Assembly (NCBI RefSeq): GCF_042477335.2
Contig: NC_091257.1
Coordinates: 46,470,501 to 46,534,500, forward strand
Length of the DNA: 64,000 bases
From: Ovis canadensis
Lineage: Eukaryota; Chordata; Mammalia; Artiodactyla; Bovidae
Reading direction: 5' to 3'
Below the pieces are notes generated by a model. It had not been told where the DNA came from. It saw only the letters and a program-made list of their open reading frames with translations, and ran no database searches. The position numbers and the translations under genes were made by a program. Every line of letters starts with the position of its first letter. Positions within the stretch are counted from its first letter, which is position 1. This document shows positions 1-11,046 of this stretch, one piece after another.

Positions 1-978
1 TTCGTCCATGGCCTCATTAAATAACGTGGGTGAGTTTTTGAAACCCTGTGGTAAGCGAGTCCATGTCAGCTGCACAGGGGTCTGACCACCGTCTTCCTGC
101 CATTTGAAGGCAAAGATCTCTTGGCTTGCGGGGGCAAGAGGCAAACTGAAAAAGGCATCTTTTAAATCTAAAACAGTGTACCAAATGTAGTTTGGAGGCA
201 AGTTGCTTAGCAATGTATAAAGGTTAGGAACTGTAGAATGAATATCACTCACCCGTTTGTTTACTTCTCGTAGATCTTGAACCGGTCTAAAATCAGTTCC
301 CCCAGGCTTTTTTACAGGCAACAGGGGAGTGTTCCATGGGGACCGGCACCTTTTCAGGACCCCAGCGTCTATGAGGCGTTGTATATGAGGAGTAATTCCT
401 TGTAGAGCCTCCTGACTCATGGGATGCTGCCGCACCCTCACCGGGGAAGCACTGGCTTTCAGTTCCACAATGATAGGGGGCCTCTGTTTGGCTGGTCCCA
501 TTCCTGCAGTTTCAGCCCAGGCCTGAGGGTATCTTTGAACCCATGGTTGTGCTTCAGGGCTTATTGTCGCTGGGGCCTCTGGCAAGTAGAGTCTGTATTC
601 ATCTTTTAATGCCAGAGACAGGACCTGAAGAGGATGCCTGGTCCCATCTAAAACCGACACTTGTCCGTGGTCGAAATGAATTTGGGCATTCACTTTAGAC
701 AGTAAATCCCTTCCCAACAAGGGCGCTGGACACTCAGGTATCACCAGAAAAGAATGGGTTACCTGGTGGGCCCCCAAGTTCACATGACGTTTTGTAGTCC
801 ATCCATAACGTTTAGTCCCAGTTGCTCCCTGCACCCAGCTACTTTTCTTAGACATGGGTCCATCTTTTTAGTTTAAGACTGAGTATTGGGCTCCTGTGTC
901 CACCATGAAGCCAACCAGTTTCCCCTCCACATTTATAGTTACCCAGGACTCGGGGAGGGGCTTCGAGCCCTGACCCCC
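1..978 (-). pseudogene. Endogenous gammaretrovirus-like pro-pol, 5' part
   Basis: On the minus strand, directly after the gag amber stop at 979-981, the frame continues into a retroviral protease with the active-site triad in [11 protein letters not shown] single TAA at 868-870 breaks the frame soon after. From 867 to the left edge 289 codons are open, covering the end of protease and the start of reverse transcriptase, including [14 protein letters not shown] (first catalytic Asp) and [12 protein letters not shown]. The order and residues match gammaretrovirus/ERV1 pol. RNase H, integrase and env would lie to the left of the window. The element is defective, because of this stop and the gag deletion. 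Confidence 0.93.
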
Positions 979-981
979 CTA
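979..981 (-). promoter_or_regulatory. Gag-pol amber stop in readthrough context
   Basis: The gag frame ends in GAC TAG GGG GGT CAG. Gammaretroviruses express Gag-Pol by suppressing a UAG followed by G-G/A-G-G-U-C-A-G. The same codon order and the downstream GGQG residues leading into protease are kept. The element is defective, so this is a relic. Confidence 0.75.
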
Positions 982-1324
982 GTCGCTATCCTCGCCCTCA
1001 TAGAGGATATGACTGTCTGGAGAGCGAGTCTCATTCTTGGGGTTCTTGGGCTCCTCTTTCAGATTTTTCTTGGGGCATTTATCTTTCCAATGTCCAAACT
1101 TTTTACAAAATGCACATTGGTTTTTTTCAAGCTTACGCCTTGTCGTTTTTTCTTCAGTTTTTGAGTCCAATTTTTTCTTTTTTTGGAACCTGTTTTTGTT
1201 TCTAACCCCAGCAAAAATATCTGGGCCAGCTCTTTTTCACCAGTAACGAAAGATTCTGAGCTCTAGACTTGAAATCAGAGAAGTGGTCAGTCATCAGAGA
1301 CAGCGGAGTAGTAGTCTGCCCCAT
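979..1324 (-). pseudogene. Endogenous retrovirus gag remnant with large internal deletion
   Basis: An ATG at 1324-1322 opens a matrix-like N terminus starting MGQTTTPLSL, with the glycine used for myristoylation in gammaretroviruses. This frame stops at a TAG at 1204-1202 after 40 codons. The next recognisable piece is a nucleocapsid zinc knuckle (CAFCKKFGHWKDKCPKK) in another frame within 1170-982, ending at the gag amber stop. Only 346 bp separate the gag start from its stop, against about 1.6 kb in intact gammaretroviruses, so most of matrix, p12 and capsid is missing. No Gag could be made. Confidence 0.9.
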
Positions 1325-1705
1325 GGGTACAGAGAACACGAACAACAACGAGACTCACACGGACAGTGCCGGCACACAGAGACACAGAAACGACACAACA
1401 AACAGATTCCAACTCTCAATATTACTTTCAGTCCTCTTTACAGCACTAGAAACCCCTTCTCTACTTGCAAGTGTCTTACTGTCAAGACGTCCTCAGTGCC
1501 AGCTGCCCTCCTGGTATGCTACCGGGGACTCGGCCTCACGCTGGACTTGCCTCTGCACTTTACACCCAGATGCCTCCCCAGTACGATACTGGGCCCCGGA
1601 CTTAATCTGGGCTTCTGCAATGTTAGCACCAGTGCTCAGAGCTCTTATCTCCTAACGAGGTTACTCCCTTCTACCAGGAGAGTTGTCCTCCCCGGTGGGA
1701 TGGAG
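1325..1705 (-). other. Retroviral 5' leader (untranslated)
   Basis: This non-coding stretch lies between the primer-binding site and the gag ATG of the minus-strand provirus, where splice donor and packaging signals lie in gammaretroviruses. I could not identify those signals reliably. The frames overlapping it on either strand are chance ORFs. Confidence 0.7.
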
Positions 1706-1723
1706 ATCCCAGACAAGCCCCCA
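1706..1723 (-). promoter_or_regulatory. tRNA-Pro primer-binding site
   Basis: On the minus strand, two bases after the LTR end, lies TGGGGGCTTGTCTGGGAT. The tRNA-Pro primer site of gammaretroviruses is TGGGGGCTCGTCCGGGAT. The only two differences are C to T at CpG positions, as expected from methylation decay. Confidence 0.92.
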
Positions 1724-1725
1724 AA

Positions 1726-2021
1726 TGTTATGCACCGAGCCCATATCTCTGAACCGCTTGAGAGAGCAAGTCCACCACAGTAATGCAAAGGCAAGAAGGG
1801 AGTTTATTTCTAGCACGCTAGGGCCCAAGTCTCATCCAGCACAGTGGAATCCGACTAGAGCCCCGAACAAAGGAGTATGGCGGCTTATATACAGGCAGTT
1901 CTTTGTCTCAGTTACAGGAGTAGCTGGCGTTACATGATTGGCCAGGGAGGATGAGTGCATGTCCTGTCTCTTTCTGGTAAACATGACTCAGGTCCTAGAG
2001 CCCGTTGTTTGGTCCCTAACA
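1726..2021 (-). mobile_element. 5' LTR of the class I endogenous retrovirus
   Basis: This is a 296-bp LTR bounded by TGTTA...TAACA, read on the minus strand. It holds a CCAAT box (1941-1937), a TATATAA box (1891-1885) and an AATAAA signal (1808-1803) in the order expected of U3 and R. The primer site follows immediately. A related LTR lies at 59535-59880. Confidence 0.92.
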
Positions 2022-2044
2022 AAATCCCTTACAGTTATACAGTG

Positions 2045-4068
2045 GAAGTGACAAATAAGATTCAAGGGATTCGATCTGATAGATAGACTGACTGAAGAAC
2101 TACGCATGGAGGTTCATGACATTGTACAGTAGAGGCAATGATAAAGACCATCCCCAAGAAAAAGAAATACAGAAAGGCAAAATGGTTTTACAAGGATGCC
2201 TTATAAATAGCTGAGAAAAGAAAAAATATGAGAGGCAAAGGACAAAGGAAAGACATACCTATTTGAATGCAGAGTTCCAAAGAATAGCAAGGGGAGATAA
2301 GAAAGCCTTCCTCAGTGATCAATGCAAAGAAATAGAGGAAAACAATAGAAAGGGATAGACTAGAGATCTCTTCAAGAAAATTAGAGATACCAAGGGAAAG
2401 TTTCATCCAAAGCTGGGCACAATAAAGGACAGAAATGGTATGGACCTAACAGAAGCAGAAGATATTAAGAAGAGGTGGCAAGAATACACAGAAGAACTGT
2501 ACAAAAAAGATCTTCACAACCCAGATAATCATGATGGTGTGATTATTCACCTGGAGCCAGACATCCTGGAATGTGAAGTCAAGTGGGCCTTAGGAAGCAT
2601 CACTATGAACAAAGCTAGTGGAGGTGATGGAATTCCAGTTGAGCTATTTCAAATCCTGAAAGAGGATGCTGTGAAAGTGCTGCACTCAATATGACAGCAA
2701 ATTTGGAAAACTCACCAGTGCCACAGGACTGGAAAAGCTCAGTCTTTATTCCAGTCCCAAAGAAAGGCAATGCCAAAGAATGTTCAAACTACTGCATTCA
2801 AACTAGTGCAATGTTCAAATTGCACTCATTTCATATGCTAGCAAAGTAATGTTCAAAATTCTCCAGGCCAGGCTTCAACAGTACATGTACTGAGAATTTC
2901 CATATGTTCAAGCTGGATTTAGAAAAGGCAGAGGAACCAGGAATCAAATTGCTAACATCCATTGGATCATAGAAAAAGCAAGAGAGTTCCAGAAAAACAT
3001 CTACTTCTGCTTGATTGACTATGCCAAAGCCTTTGACTGTGTGGATCACAACATACTGTGGAAAATTCTTCAAGAGATGGGAATACCAGACCACCTTACC
3101 TGCCTCCTGAGAAATCTGTATGCAGGTCAAGAAGCAACAGTTAGAAACAGATGTGGAACAACAAACTGGTTCCAAATTGGGAAAGGAGTACATCAAGGCT
3201 GTATATTGTCACAGTGCTTATTTAACTTATATGCAGAGCACATCATGCCAAATGCCAGGCTGGATGAAGCACAAGCTGGAATCAAGATTGCCAGGAGAAA
3301 TATCAACAACCTCAGATATGTAGATGACACCACCCTTATGACAGAAAGTGAAGAAGAACTAAAGAGCTTCTTGATGAAAGTGAAAGAGGAGAGTGAAAAA
3401 GCTGGCTTAAAACTCAACATTCAGAAAACTAAGATCATGGCATCTGGTCCCAACACTTCAAGGCAAATAGATGGGGAAACAATGGAAACAGTGAGAGACT
3501 TTATTTTCTTTTGCTCCAAAATCACTGCAGATGATAACTGTAGCCATGAAATTAAAAGATGCTTGCTCCTTGGAAGAAAAGGTATGTCCAACCTAGATAG
3601 CATATTAAAAAGCAGAGACACTAGTTTGCCAACAAAGGTCTGTCTAATCAAAGCTATGGTTCTTCCAGTACTCATTTGTGGTTGTTAGAGTTGGACTATA
3701 AAGTCAGCTGAGCGCAGTGGAGAAGACTCTTGAGAGTCCCTTGGACTGCAAGGAGATCCAATCAGTCAATTGTAAAGGAAATCAATCCTGAATATTCATT
3801 GGAAGGACTGATGCTGAAGCTGAAACTCCAATGCTTTGACCACATGATGTGAAGAACTGACACATTGGAAAAGACCCTGATGCTGGAAAAGATTGAAGGC
3901 GGGAGGAGAAGGGGATGGCAGAGGATGAGATGGTTGATTGGCATCACCAACGCAATGCATATGAGTTTGAGTAAGCTCTGGGAGTTGATGATGGACAGGG
4001 AAGCTTGGTGTGCTGCAGTCCACGGGGTCACAAAGAGTCGGACACAGCTGAGCGACTGAACTGACTGA
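2045..4068 (+). mobile_element. BovB (RTE) LINE, 5'-truncated
   Basis: Degenerate BovB ORF2 with the reverse transcriptase core: linker residues [17 protein letters not shown], then FDCVDHNILWKIL, then GVHQGCILSQCLFNLYAEHI, then YVDDTTLM (catalytic YVDD). The 3' end has [12 protein letters not shown] and the terminal ACTGA repeats typical of BovB. Several frameshifts and stops (for example after 2694 and near 3688) make it a dead copy. It directly follows the provirus 5' LTR. Confidence 0.93.
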
Positions 4069-4074
4069 ACTGAA

Positions 4075-4312
4075 CTCTCTAGTTGCGGTGCATGGGCTTC
4101 TCATTGAGCTGGCTTCTCTTTCTGCGGAGCACAAGCTCTAGACTCATGGGCTTCAGTAGTTGCAGCTCCTGGGTTCTAGAGCACAGGCTTAATATTTGTG
4201 GCACACGGGGTCAGTGGCTTCACAGGTTGTGGGACCCTTCCAGACCAGGAATTGAATCCGTGTTTCCTACACAGTCAGGCAGATTCTTTACCAGTGAACT
4301 ACCAGGAAAGCC
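4075..4312 (-). mobile_element. CHR-type tRNA-Glu SINE
   Basis: The reverse complement starts with the SINE head (GGCTTTCCTGGTAGTTCACT, tRNA-like box region) and runs through the usual body (AACCTGTGAAGCCACTGACC). It lies against the 3' end of the BovB. Confidence 0.8.
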
Positions 4313-5009
4313 CCACGTGCATTTCTTACATGGCTGTTTCCCTTTAGCCTGACATCCTGGGACATGTTCCTCCGCCTCCTATCATGTTTCTGCCCGTGGT
4401 GACACACTCTTTTGCTAGAGAAGTGCATTTCGTCCATTAAATGCATGCTATTGCATCTTGCAAACTTTCCAGCCCAGAGTAATTACTGCCAAATAGAGCA
4501 AGGCTTCTAATTAACAAGCAAAGTCAAAATCTAAACAGTGTGCTGGGCTACTTAATTTGATCTGTTGCCTTTTAATTCCCGACTGGAAGTCTCAGGCTTG
4601 GCTTTATCCCTATCCAGTCAGTTCTTTTCTTGAGCCTTATCTTGGTTTTACCATCGGTCATGTTAATTATTCCCACTAATTTATTTGTTTACCGCAGGTA
4701 GAGGACCTCTTTGTCTACAGAGTTCTGGGGGTGTCAATCACTCTGACCTATAATTGTACTAGTTTTACCTCCCAGATGACAAAAGCTATACCTGACTATG
4801 GCTTTGTTTGTATCTCTGGTCTAGTTCTTTTCTCTCTCTTTCCCTTTTGCCTGCAACCTCTACGTTTATAACCTATTATAATATTAAAATTCAAATGAAG
4901 GATGCAAAAGAACAGTCAGTAGCCTAGCTTGACTAAAGAAATGAAGCCTAAGGTGAAGGCATTGTGCTAGGGATGGCAGGACACAAGGTTGAAAAGGTAA
5001 ATAATGAGA
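4313..5009. other. No gene or strong repeat seen
   Basis: AT-rich sequence with no coding or repeat signature that I recognise. Confidence 0.5.
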
Positions 5010-5312
5010 ATTTTTTTTAAAATTTTTTATTTTTAAATTTATTTTTTGACTGTGCTGTGTCTTGGCTGCCACTCAAGCTTTTCTCTAGTTGCAGCAACTG
5101 GGGGCTACCGTCTAGTTTCAGTGTGCGGACTTCTTGCTGCAGTGACTTTTCTCTTGAGGAACCATAGGCTCTAGGCACATGGCCTCAGTAGTTGTGGCAC
5201 ACAGGCTTAGTTGCTCTGCAGCATGTAGGATCTTCCTACACTAGGTATCGAATCCATGTCCCCTCCACTGGCAGGCGAATTCTTATCCACTGTACCACCA
5301 GGAAACTCCAAT
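5010..5312 (-). mobile_element. CHR-type tRNA-Glu SINE
   Basis: T-rich left end (the A tail on the minus strand), then the CHR body, ending on the plus strand in CCACCAGGAAACTCC, the complement of the SINE head. Confidence 0.8.
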
Positions 5313-5365
5313 GGTAATAGCAAGGTGACACTTGACTGATTTCTTGCTGCCCTCCCCTCCTAATT

Positions 5366-5572
5366 ATAAATGAAAATGAAAGTCACTCAGTAGTGTCTGA
5401 CTCTTTGCGACTCCATGGACTATGCCGTCCATGGAATTTTCCAGGCCAGAATACTGGAGAGGGTAGCCTTTCCCTTCCCCAGGGGAATCTCCCAATCTAG
5501 GAACTGAACCACAGTCTCCTGCACTGCAGGAGGATTCTTTACCAACTGAGCTATGAGGGAAGTCCTCCTCCT
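5366..5572 (-). mobile_element. Bov-tA SINE
   Basis: The plus strand reads GAAAGTCACTCAGTAGTGTC, then CTCTTTGCGACTCCATGG, and ends in ACCAACTGAGCTATGAGGGA, the complement of the tRNA-like head. This is the standard reverse Bov-tA pattern. Confidence 0.88.
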
Positions 5573-5709
5573 AATTATAGTTTCCAACTACTTCTCCACA
5601 GTCTGGCACCTGCTAGCCATAAGCAGACCTGGAAGACAGAAACAAAACCTCTGACCAGGACAACAGGAAAAAGCTTAGGCAGGATTGTTTTCCTTTTGAT
5701 GCAAGCTCA

Positions 5710-6155
5710 ACTGTATTAACTTCCTGTTGTTGCAGAAACAAATGATCACAAGTTTAATAGAAAGCAACAATAATTTATTTATTTAGGGTTCTGGAAATCA
5801 AATTTTAGCTCACTGGGCTAAAATTAAGGAGGCTGAATTTGTTTCCTTGCCTTTTCCAGCATCTAGAGGTACCTACATCCCTTAGCTCTGGGTCCTTTTC
5901 TCCATCTTCAAAGCAGCATAGGCAAATTTTCAGTCCTTGACTCTGACCCTCTTGCTGCCCTCATTCACTTAGGGGAGTTGTTGTAGTCACATTGGGACCA
6001 CCCAGATAATCCAGGATAATCTCTCCACGGCAAGGTCAATTGATTAGCAACCTTAATTCCATCTACATCTTTAATTCTGATGTGATAAGACTGTCACAGA
6101 TTTTGGTGATTAAGACATCTTTCCGAGGCTATTATTCTACCTACCCCATTAACTG
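5710..6155 (+). mobile_element. Old MaLR/MLT1-like LTR
   Basis: A mammalian-wide LTR pattern is visible: TTCCTGTTGTTGCAGAAAC, GGGTTCTGGAAATCA, TTTCCTTGCCTTTTCCAGC, CCATCTTCAAAGCAGC, CCAGATAATCCAGGATAATC and an end near TATTCTACCTACC. Assigned from memory of MaLR LTRs. The subfamily is uncertain. Confidence 0.6.
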
Positions 6156-6270
6156 AGTCTACAGTTCAATAAGAATTCTAGAGACATCCCTATTTGCATT
6201 TCTTGTCAAAATTCTTGAAATCTAAAACTAAAATTTTTACAAGATTTTAGACAGGAAAAATAATAATTCT

Positions 6271-6297
6271 CTTTCTCTCTCTTTCTCTCTCTCTCTC

Positions 6298-6341
<44 letters not shown>

Positions 6342-6342
6342 A
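6271..6342. repeat. Compound (TC)n(CA)n microsatellite
   Basis: A run of TC/CT dinucleotides with a few interruptions passes straight into about 11 CA units. It is likely length-polymorphic. Confidence 0.95.
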
Positions 6343-7490
6343 AACACATGCACACACAAACTAGACTAGCATAAAGGTTATCTGCAGAATGAACATGGGA
6401 GATGGCTGTAGACTTTTGGTTAAAAGAACACCTCTGCAATCCAAAGAACACCTCCATTCACCCATCAAGGAAAATATATTTATGAATATTCAAGGCTTAA
6501 AACATATCCATGAAACTCATCCAAGGATAATATTTAAGAAAAAAATACTTTCAGTCAAATAATAAAACATTCAGAATAGAGATCAGAAAGATGAAAAGAG
6601 AAAACAGTAATCAGTAGAAAACCTTCAAATTCATAAATCATTAAATCTAAATGAAGATTGGTCAAATACTAAGATTAGAATTTGACTGACCTTAATTATA
6701 GAAAACTAATTTATACTTTTAATTGATAAGAAGCCTTGAGAGGAAAGTCATCTTTCATGATGTAACTCTTCAAGGGCTATGTTGATACTGCTTTTCTTAG
6801 CAACATAAGGAGAATGATGAAAAATATTTATATCCTGCTAGCTAACAGAGACTTTAAACAAACAGTGCTGGAAACTACCTAGAAAGATCCAAGGTCTCTG
6901 AGATTAAACTAACTCTGGAAGAGATGCTGTCCTGATATTTACTGATCATTAAGAGAAAAAACAAAACTTCTTGAGAAACATAAGTATTCGACAAGTAGGT
7001 TTGTAAATATAATGGTTTAACCACAAAGCTTGAAAACATTGTTATAGGAAATTGATTTTGTTCACTTCAGCTGTAAATTAGCTCATCAAGACGTGGGAAA
7101 AATAAACCTACCACTCAGGATGTAAACTATCTGGCCTTGTGATAATGAATCCACCACACTGCATGTCCTCCTGTTTTTCAGAAAGCCTTCAGAACCCCCT
7201 CACTGGTTCTTTTCTCCACAGCTATAGAAATAATTCAGGCTGCCTCTGGTAGATCTGATCCATATTCAGCACAGAGTTTCTTCCTGCCACACACTGGGAC
7301 TAAAATGCTAATGACTGTCTTACACTAAAAAGCTACATATTCAGCAAAACCTGGGAGTTGACAATAGGAGAGAGTTAAGTAAAATTAAAAGATATTCTAA
7401 ATTTATCATTTTTCTTGTACATGGGGGAAAAGAGTGGCAAAAGAGAGTGTCCAAAATATTAATACAAAATAATAGTATCCTATCTTCATA
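6343..7490. other. AT-rich, no gene recognised
   Basis: No ORF of note and no repeat family I can name. Probably old unique or intergenic sequence. Confidence 0.45.
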
Positions 7491-7493
7491 TGT

Positions 7494-7770
7494 GAAAGTC
7501 AGTCATGTCCAACTCCTTGTGACCCTATGGACTATACAGTCCATAGAATTCTCTAGGGCAGAATACTGCCCTTCTTCAGGGGATCTTCCCAACCCGGGGT
7601 TTCCCGCATTGTGGGCGGATTCTTTACCAGCTGAGCCACAAGGGAAGCCCAAGAATACTGGAGTGGGTAGCATATTCTTTCTCCAGAGGATCTTCCTGAT
7701 CCAGGAATTGAACCGGGGTCTCCTGCATTGCAGGCAGATTCTTTACCAACTGAGCTATCAGGGAAGTCCC
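7494..7770 (-). mobile_element. Bov-tA SINE with two tRNA-like heads
   Basis: The complement of a SINE head occurs twice, near 7625-7650 (CAGCTGAGCCACAAGGGAAG) and 7745-7770 (AACTGAGCTATCAGGGAAG). The unit is either dimeric or two adjacent insertions. The ORFs on both strands here are SINE-derived. Confidence 0.85.
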
Positions 7771-8084
7771 ATCCTATCTTCATATAATACTAAAGAAATG
7801 ATGTTTGATTATGAATGTACTGCATACAAAGAGAAAACTTAACATTCACAAATGTTGAAATTTTAAAGAACACATTGTCTAATCATCATCCAATAAAATG
7901 AGGAAAAGTTAGAATATGCCCCTATGACTCAGAAAATAAGAAATTTACTTCTAAATATATCTTGGCTAGAACAGTCAAAATGAAATCCTGAATAATAGAG
8001 GAAGCAATGAAAGGATGGTCACTGCATGCTAAAGCCTCTGGAACACAGTGAGAACTGTATTCCGACGAATTATAACCTTGAATG

Positions 8085-8460
8085 CTGTGCTGGGGGTCGC
8101 CAAGGCCACTCTCAGGCTGGATGGTTCACTAGAAGGACTCATACAACTCGGGCAAACTATCATACAGGTATTTCAGGGAGAAGATTTGGATTAATACAAG
8201 CAAAGGGAAAAGGCATATAGGATGATGTCCAGGAGAAACCAAGCGCAAACTTTCACGTGTCCCCTCCCTTTGGAGTAACACAGGCACTCATTCTCCCAGC
8301 ACCAATGTGTAACAACATGTGCCAACTGCTGTCCACCAGGGAAGCTCACTTGAACTTTGATGTCCAGCATTTTATTGAAAGTCAGAAACACAAGCACATG
8401 GTGCTTTGCATGACTGACCTCAGCTACTCAGACTCCGGCCTCTCAGAGCAAAAATAGGCA
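8085..8460 (+). mobile_element. Old ERV LTR-like fragment
   Basis: Phrases such as GCCAAGGCCACTCTCAGG, AGGAGAAACCAAGCGCAA and CCACCAGGGAAGCTCACTTG resemble an ancient mammalian LTR. Family and strand are tentative. Confidence 0.4.
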
Positions 8461-8859
8461 TTCATTAAAAAAAATCACATTGTTAGGATAAACTATCTGG
8501 TTAAACTGGTACTGCATGATCCAAGGCCCTGAACATGCAAAAACACTCTGATTAGGCAGAATATTCTATGGGTTTAGAGTTCATCTTCATCAAGGGCCAT
8601 TCCTGAAGACAAATCTTTTTTAGGAATGTGCACAGATTGAGAAGCCAGACCTGCTAAGTTACCACTTTTCCACACATATACCTCCACAATTAAAAAATAA
8701 AATAAAGAAATATAACATGAGTTTTAAGAAATTAGAAATAGATCAAAGACAAAGAGCATAAAAAGGAATTAAGATGGCAAATGAAATAGAAAAAAATACA
8801 TAATAATAGGTTAAATGTATCTCAAAGACAGTTCTTCCAAGAGACTGATAAAAAAGTCT

Positions 8860-9940
8860 CATGAGCTTAATCAAGAAAAAAAGAGAACAGACATTATAAC
8901 TGATGCTACACACAAAAAAGAAAAAGGATTCTAAGAGACTATTGAGAACAATTGCACACCAACAAATTAAATATTTTAGAGAACATTTCTCCAAAGAAGA
9001 CATACAGATGGCTAACAAACACATGAAAAGATGCTCAGCATCACTCATTATGAGAGAAATGCAAACCAAAACCACAATGAGATACCATCTCATGCCAGTC
9101 AGAATGGCTGCGATCCAAAAGTCTACAAACAATAAATGCTGGAGAGGGTGTGGAGAAAAGGGAACCCTCTTACACTGTTGGTGGCAATGCAAACTAGTAC
9201 AGCCACTATGGAGAACAGTGTGGAGATTCCTTAAAAAACTGGAAAGAGAACTGCCATACAACTCAGCAATCCCACTTCTGGGCATACACACTGAGGAACC
9301 CAGAATTGAAAGAGACACATGTACCCCAGTGTTCACTGCAGCACTGTTTACAAGAGCTAGGACATCGAAGCAACCTAGATGTCCATCGGTAGACGAACAG
9401 ATAAGAAAGTTGTGGTATATATACACAAGGGAATATTACTCAGCTATTAAAAAGAACACATTTGAATCAGCTCTAATGAGGGTGGATGAAACTAGAGCCT
9501 ATTATACAGAGTGAAGTAAGTCAGAAAGAAAAACACCAATACAGTGTATTAACACATATATATGGAATTCAGAAAGATGGTAATGACGACCCTATATCCG
9601 AGACAGCAAAAGAGACACAGACATAAAGAACAGACTTTTGGACTCTATGGGAGAAGGCAAGGGTGGGATGCTTTGAGAGAATAGCACTGAAACATAGTTA
9701 TTACCATATGTGAAACAGATGACCAGTCCACGTTCAATGCATGAAACAGGGCACTCAAAGCTGGTGTATTAGGACAACCCAGAGGGATGGGATGGGGAAG
9801 GAGGTGAGAGGGGGGTTTGGGATGGGGGAGACGTGTACACCCATGGCTGATTCATGTCAATGTATGGCAGAAGCCACCACAATATTGTAAAATAATTAGC
9901 TTCCAATTAAAATAAATGAATTAATTTTAAAAAATAAAAT
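8860..9940 (+). mobile_element. L1 3' end (ORF2 C terminus and 3' UTR)
   Basis: The frame at 8903-9514 reads the L1 ORF2 C terminus: [34 protein letters not shown] (the cysteine-rich CCHC-like end), [17 protein letters not shown] and [13 protein letters not shown] 3' UTR and A-rich tail follow to about 9940. The copy is 5' truncated but little decayed. Confidence 0.92.
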
Positions 9941-9959
9941 AAAACAGGGCCAAAAAAAT

Positions 9960-10560
9960 AACATAGAAGAAATAAATTTCAAGAAACATACAACGTATCA
10001 AGGCTGAATCATGAAGAAACAGTAAAACAATACCATTTACAATAAAAAAGAATAAGATACTTAAGAATAAATTTAACCAAGGAGGTGAAAGACTTGTAGA
10101 TTAGAAACTATGAATCACCTATGAGAAAAATTAGAGAAATAAATGGAGAGACATCCTACCTTCATATACTGGAAGTCTTCATATAGTTAAAATGTCTATT
10201 CTATACAAAAGCAAATGCAGATTCAATGCCATCTCTATTAAAATTTCAAGGGCTTTTTTTTTTTCCTAGAAAAAAATAATCCTAAAATTTATATGGAACC
10301 ACAAAAGACTCTAAATCTTAAGAAGAACAAAATTGGAAGTATCACACTTCTTGATTTCAAAATATATTATAAAGCTTTAGTAATTAAAACAGAATGGCAC
10401 TGGCATAAAAACAGACATATAGACCAATGGAACAGAATATATATAAAGCCCAGGGGGAAAAAACCCACATATACAGTCAACGAATCTTCAACAAGGGTGC
10501 CAAGAATACAAAGTGGTCAAAGAAATGTTGATACTTTCATACCCTATACAACCACTTTGT
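9960..10560 (+). mobile_element. L1 ORF2 fragment (reverse transcriptase C-terminal side)
   Basis: Includes the L1 pieces ATGCCATCTCTATTAAAATT, then [15 protein letters not shown] and [20 protein letters not shown], which resemble the ORF2 segment just upstream of the C terminus. It lies downstream of another L1's 3' end, so it is a separate insertion. An internal T run interrupts it near 10252. Confidence 0.8.
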
Positions 10561-10659
10561 GTCTGTGTTTATACAAAAGCATGGAGAAAAGTGAAGAAGA
10601 TTATACAGAAATCTGTAATACTACTCAGCTGGTGGTGGGGAGAAATGGGGGCAATGCCA

Positions 10660-10762
10660 GTATTTGAGAGAAAAGGAAGAGACGGAGGGAGGAATGGGGA
10701 AAGCAAGGAGGCAGACAGAGAGAGAAGCAGGAGAGGGAGAGGGAGAGATGGGGTATCCAAGA
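10660..10762 (+). repeat. GA-rich low-complexity tract
   Basis: Purine-rich (GGAGA)n-like sequence. The short ORFs on both strands here come from the base bias. Confidence 0.85.
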
Positions 10763-10837
10763 TTAAATAGTATGTATGATATTTCTGTATTATTTTCTAT
10801 ATGTGTGGATTTATAAAGAGATGTATGAAAGTAAAGA

Positions 10838-11046
10838 AAGAAAGTGAAGTCGCTCAGTTGTGTCCGACTCTTTGCGACCCCATGGACTGTATAGCCTACC
10901 AGGCTCCTCCATCCATGGGATTCTCCAGGCAAGAATACTGGAGTGGGCTGCCATTTCCTTCTCCAGGGGAATCTTCCCAACCCAGGGATCAAACCCGGGT
11001 CTCCATATTCCAGGCAGATGCTTTAACCGCTGAGCCACCAGGGTAA
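10838..11046 (-). mobile_element. Bov-tA SINE
   Basis: The plus strand reads GAAGTCGCTCAGTTGTGTCC, GCGACCCCATGGACTG and CCGCTGAGCCACCAGGG, a near-consensus reverse Bov-tA. Confidence 0.92.

Noticed and set aside
1269..1937. Plus-strand ORFs of 84-166 codons at the left end
   Set aside because: They overlap the leader and LTR of the minus-strand provirus and are shadows.
7553..7783. tRNA-like sequences in SINE heads, considered as tRNA genes
   Set aside because: They are Bov-tA and CHR heads joined to SINE bodies and do not form intact tRNAs.
8743..9426. 227-codon minus-strand ORF
   Set aside because: It is the antisense shadow of the L1 ORF2 end read on the plus strand.
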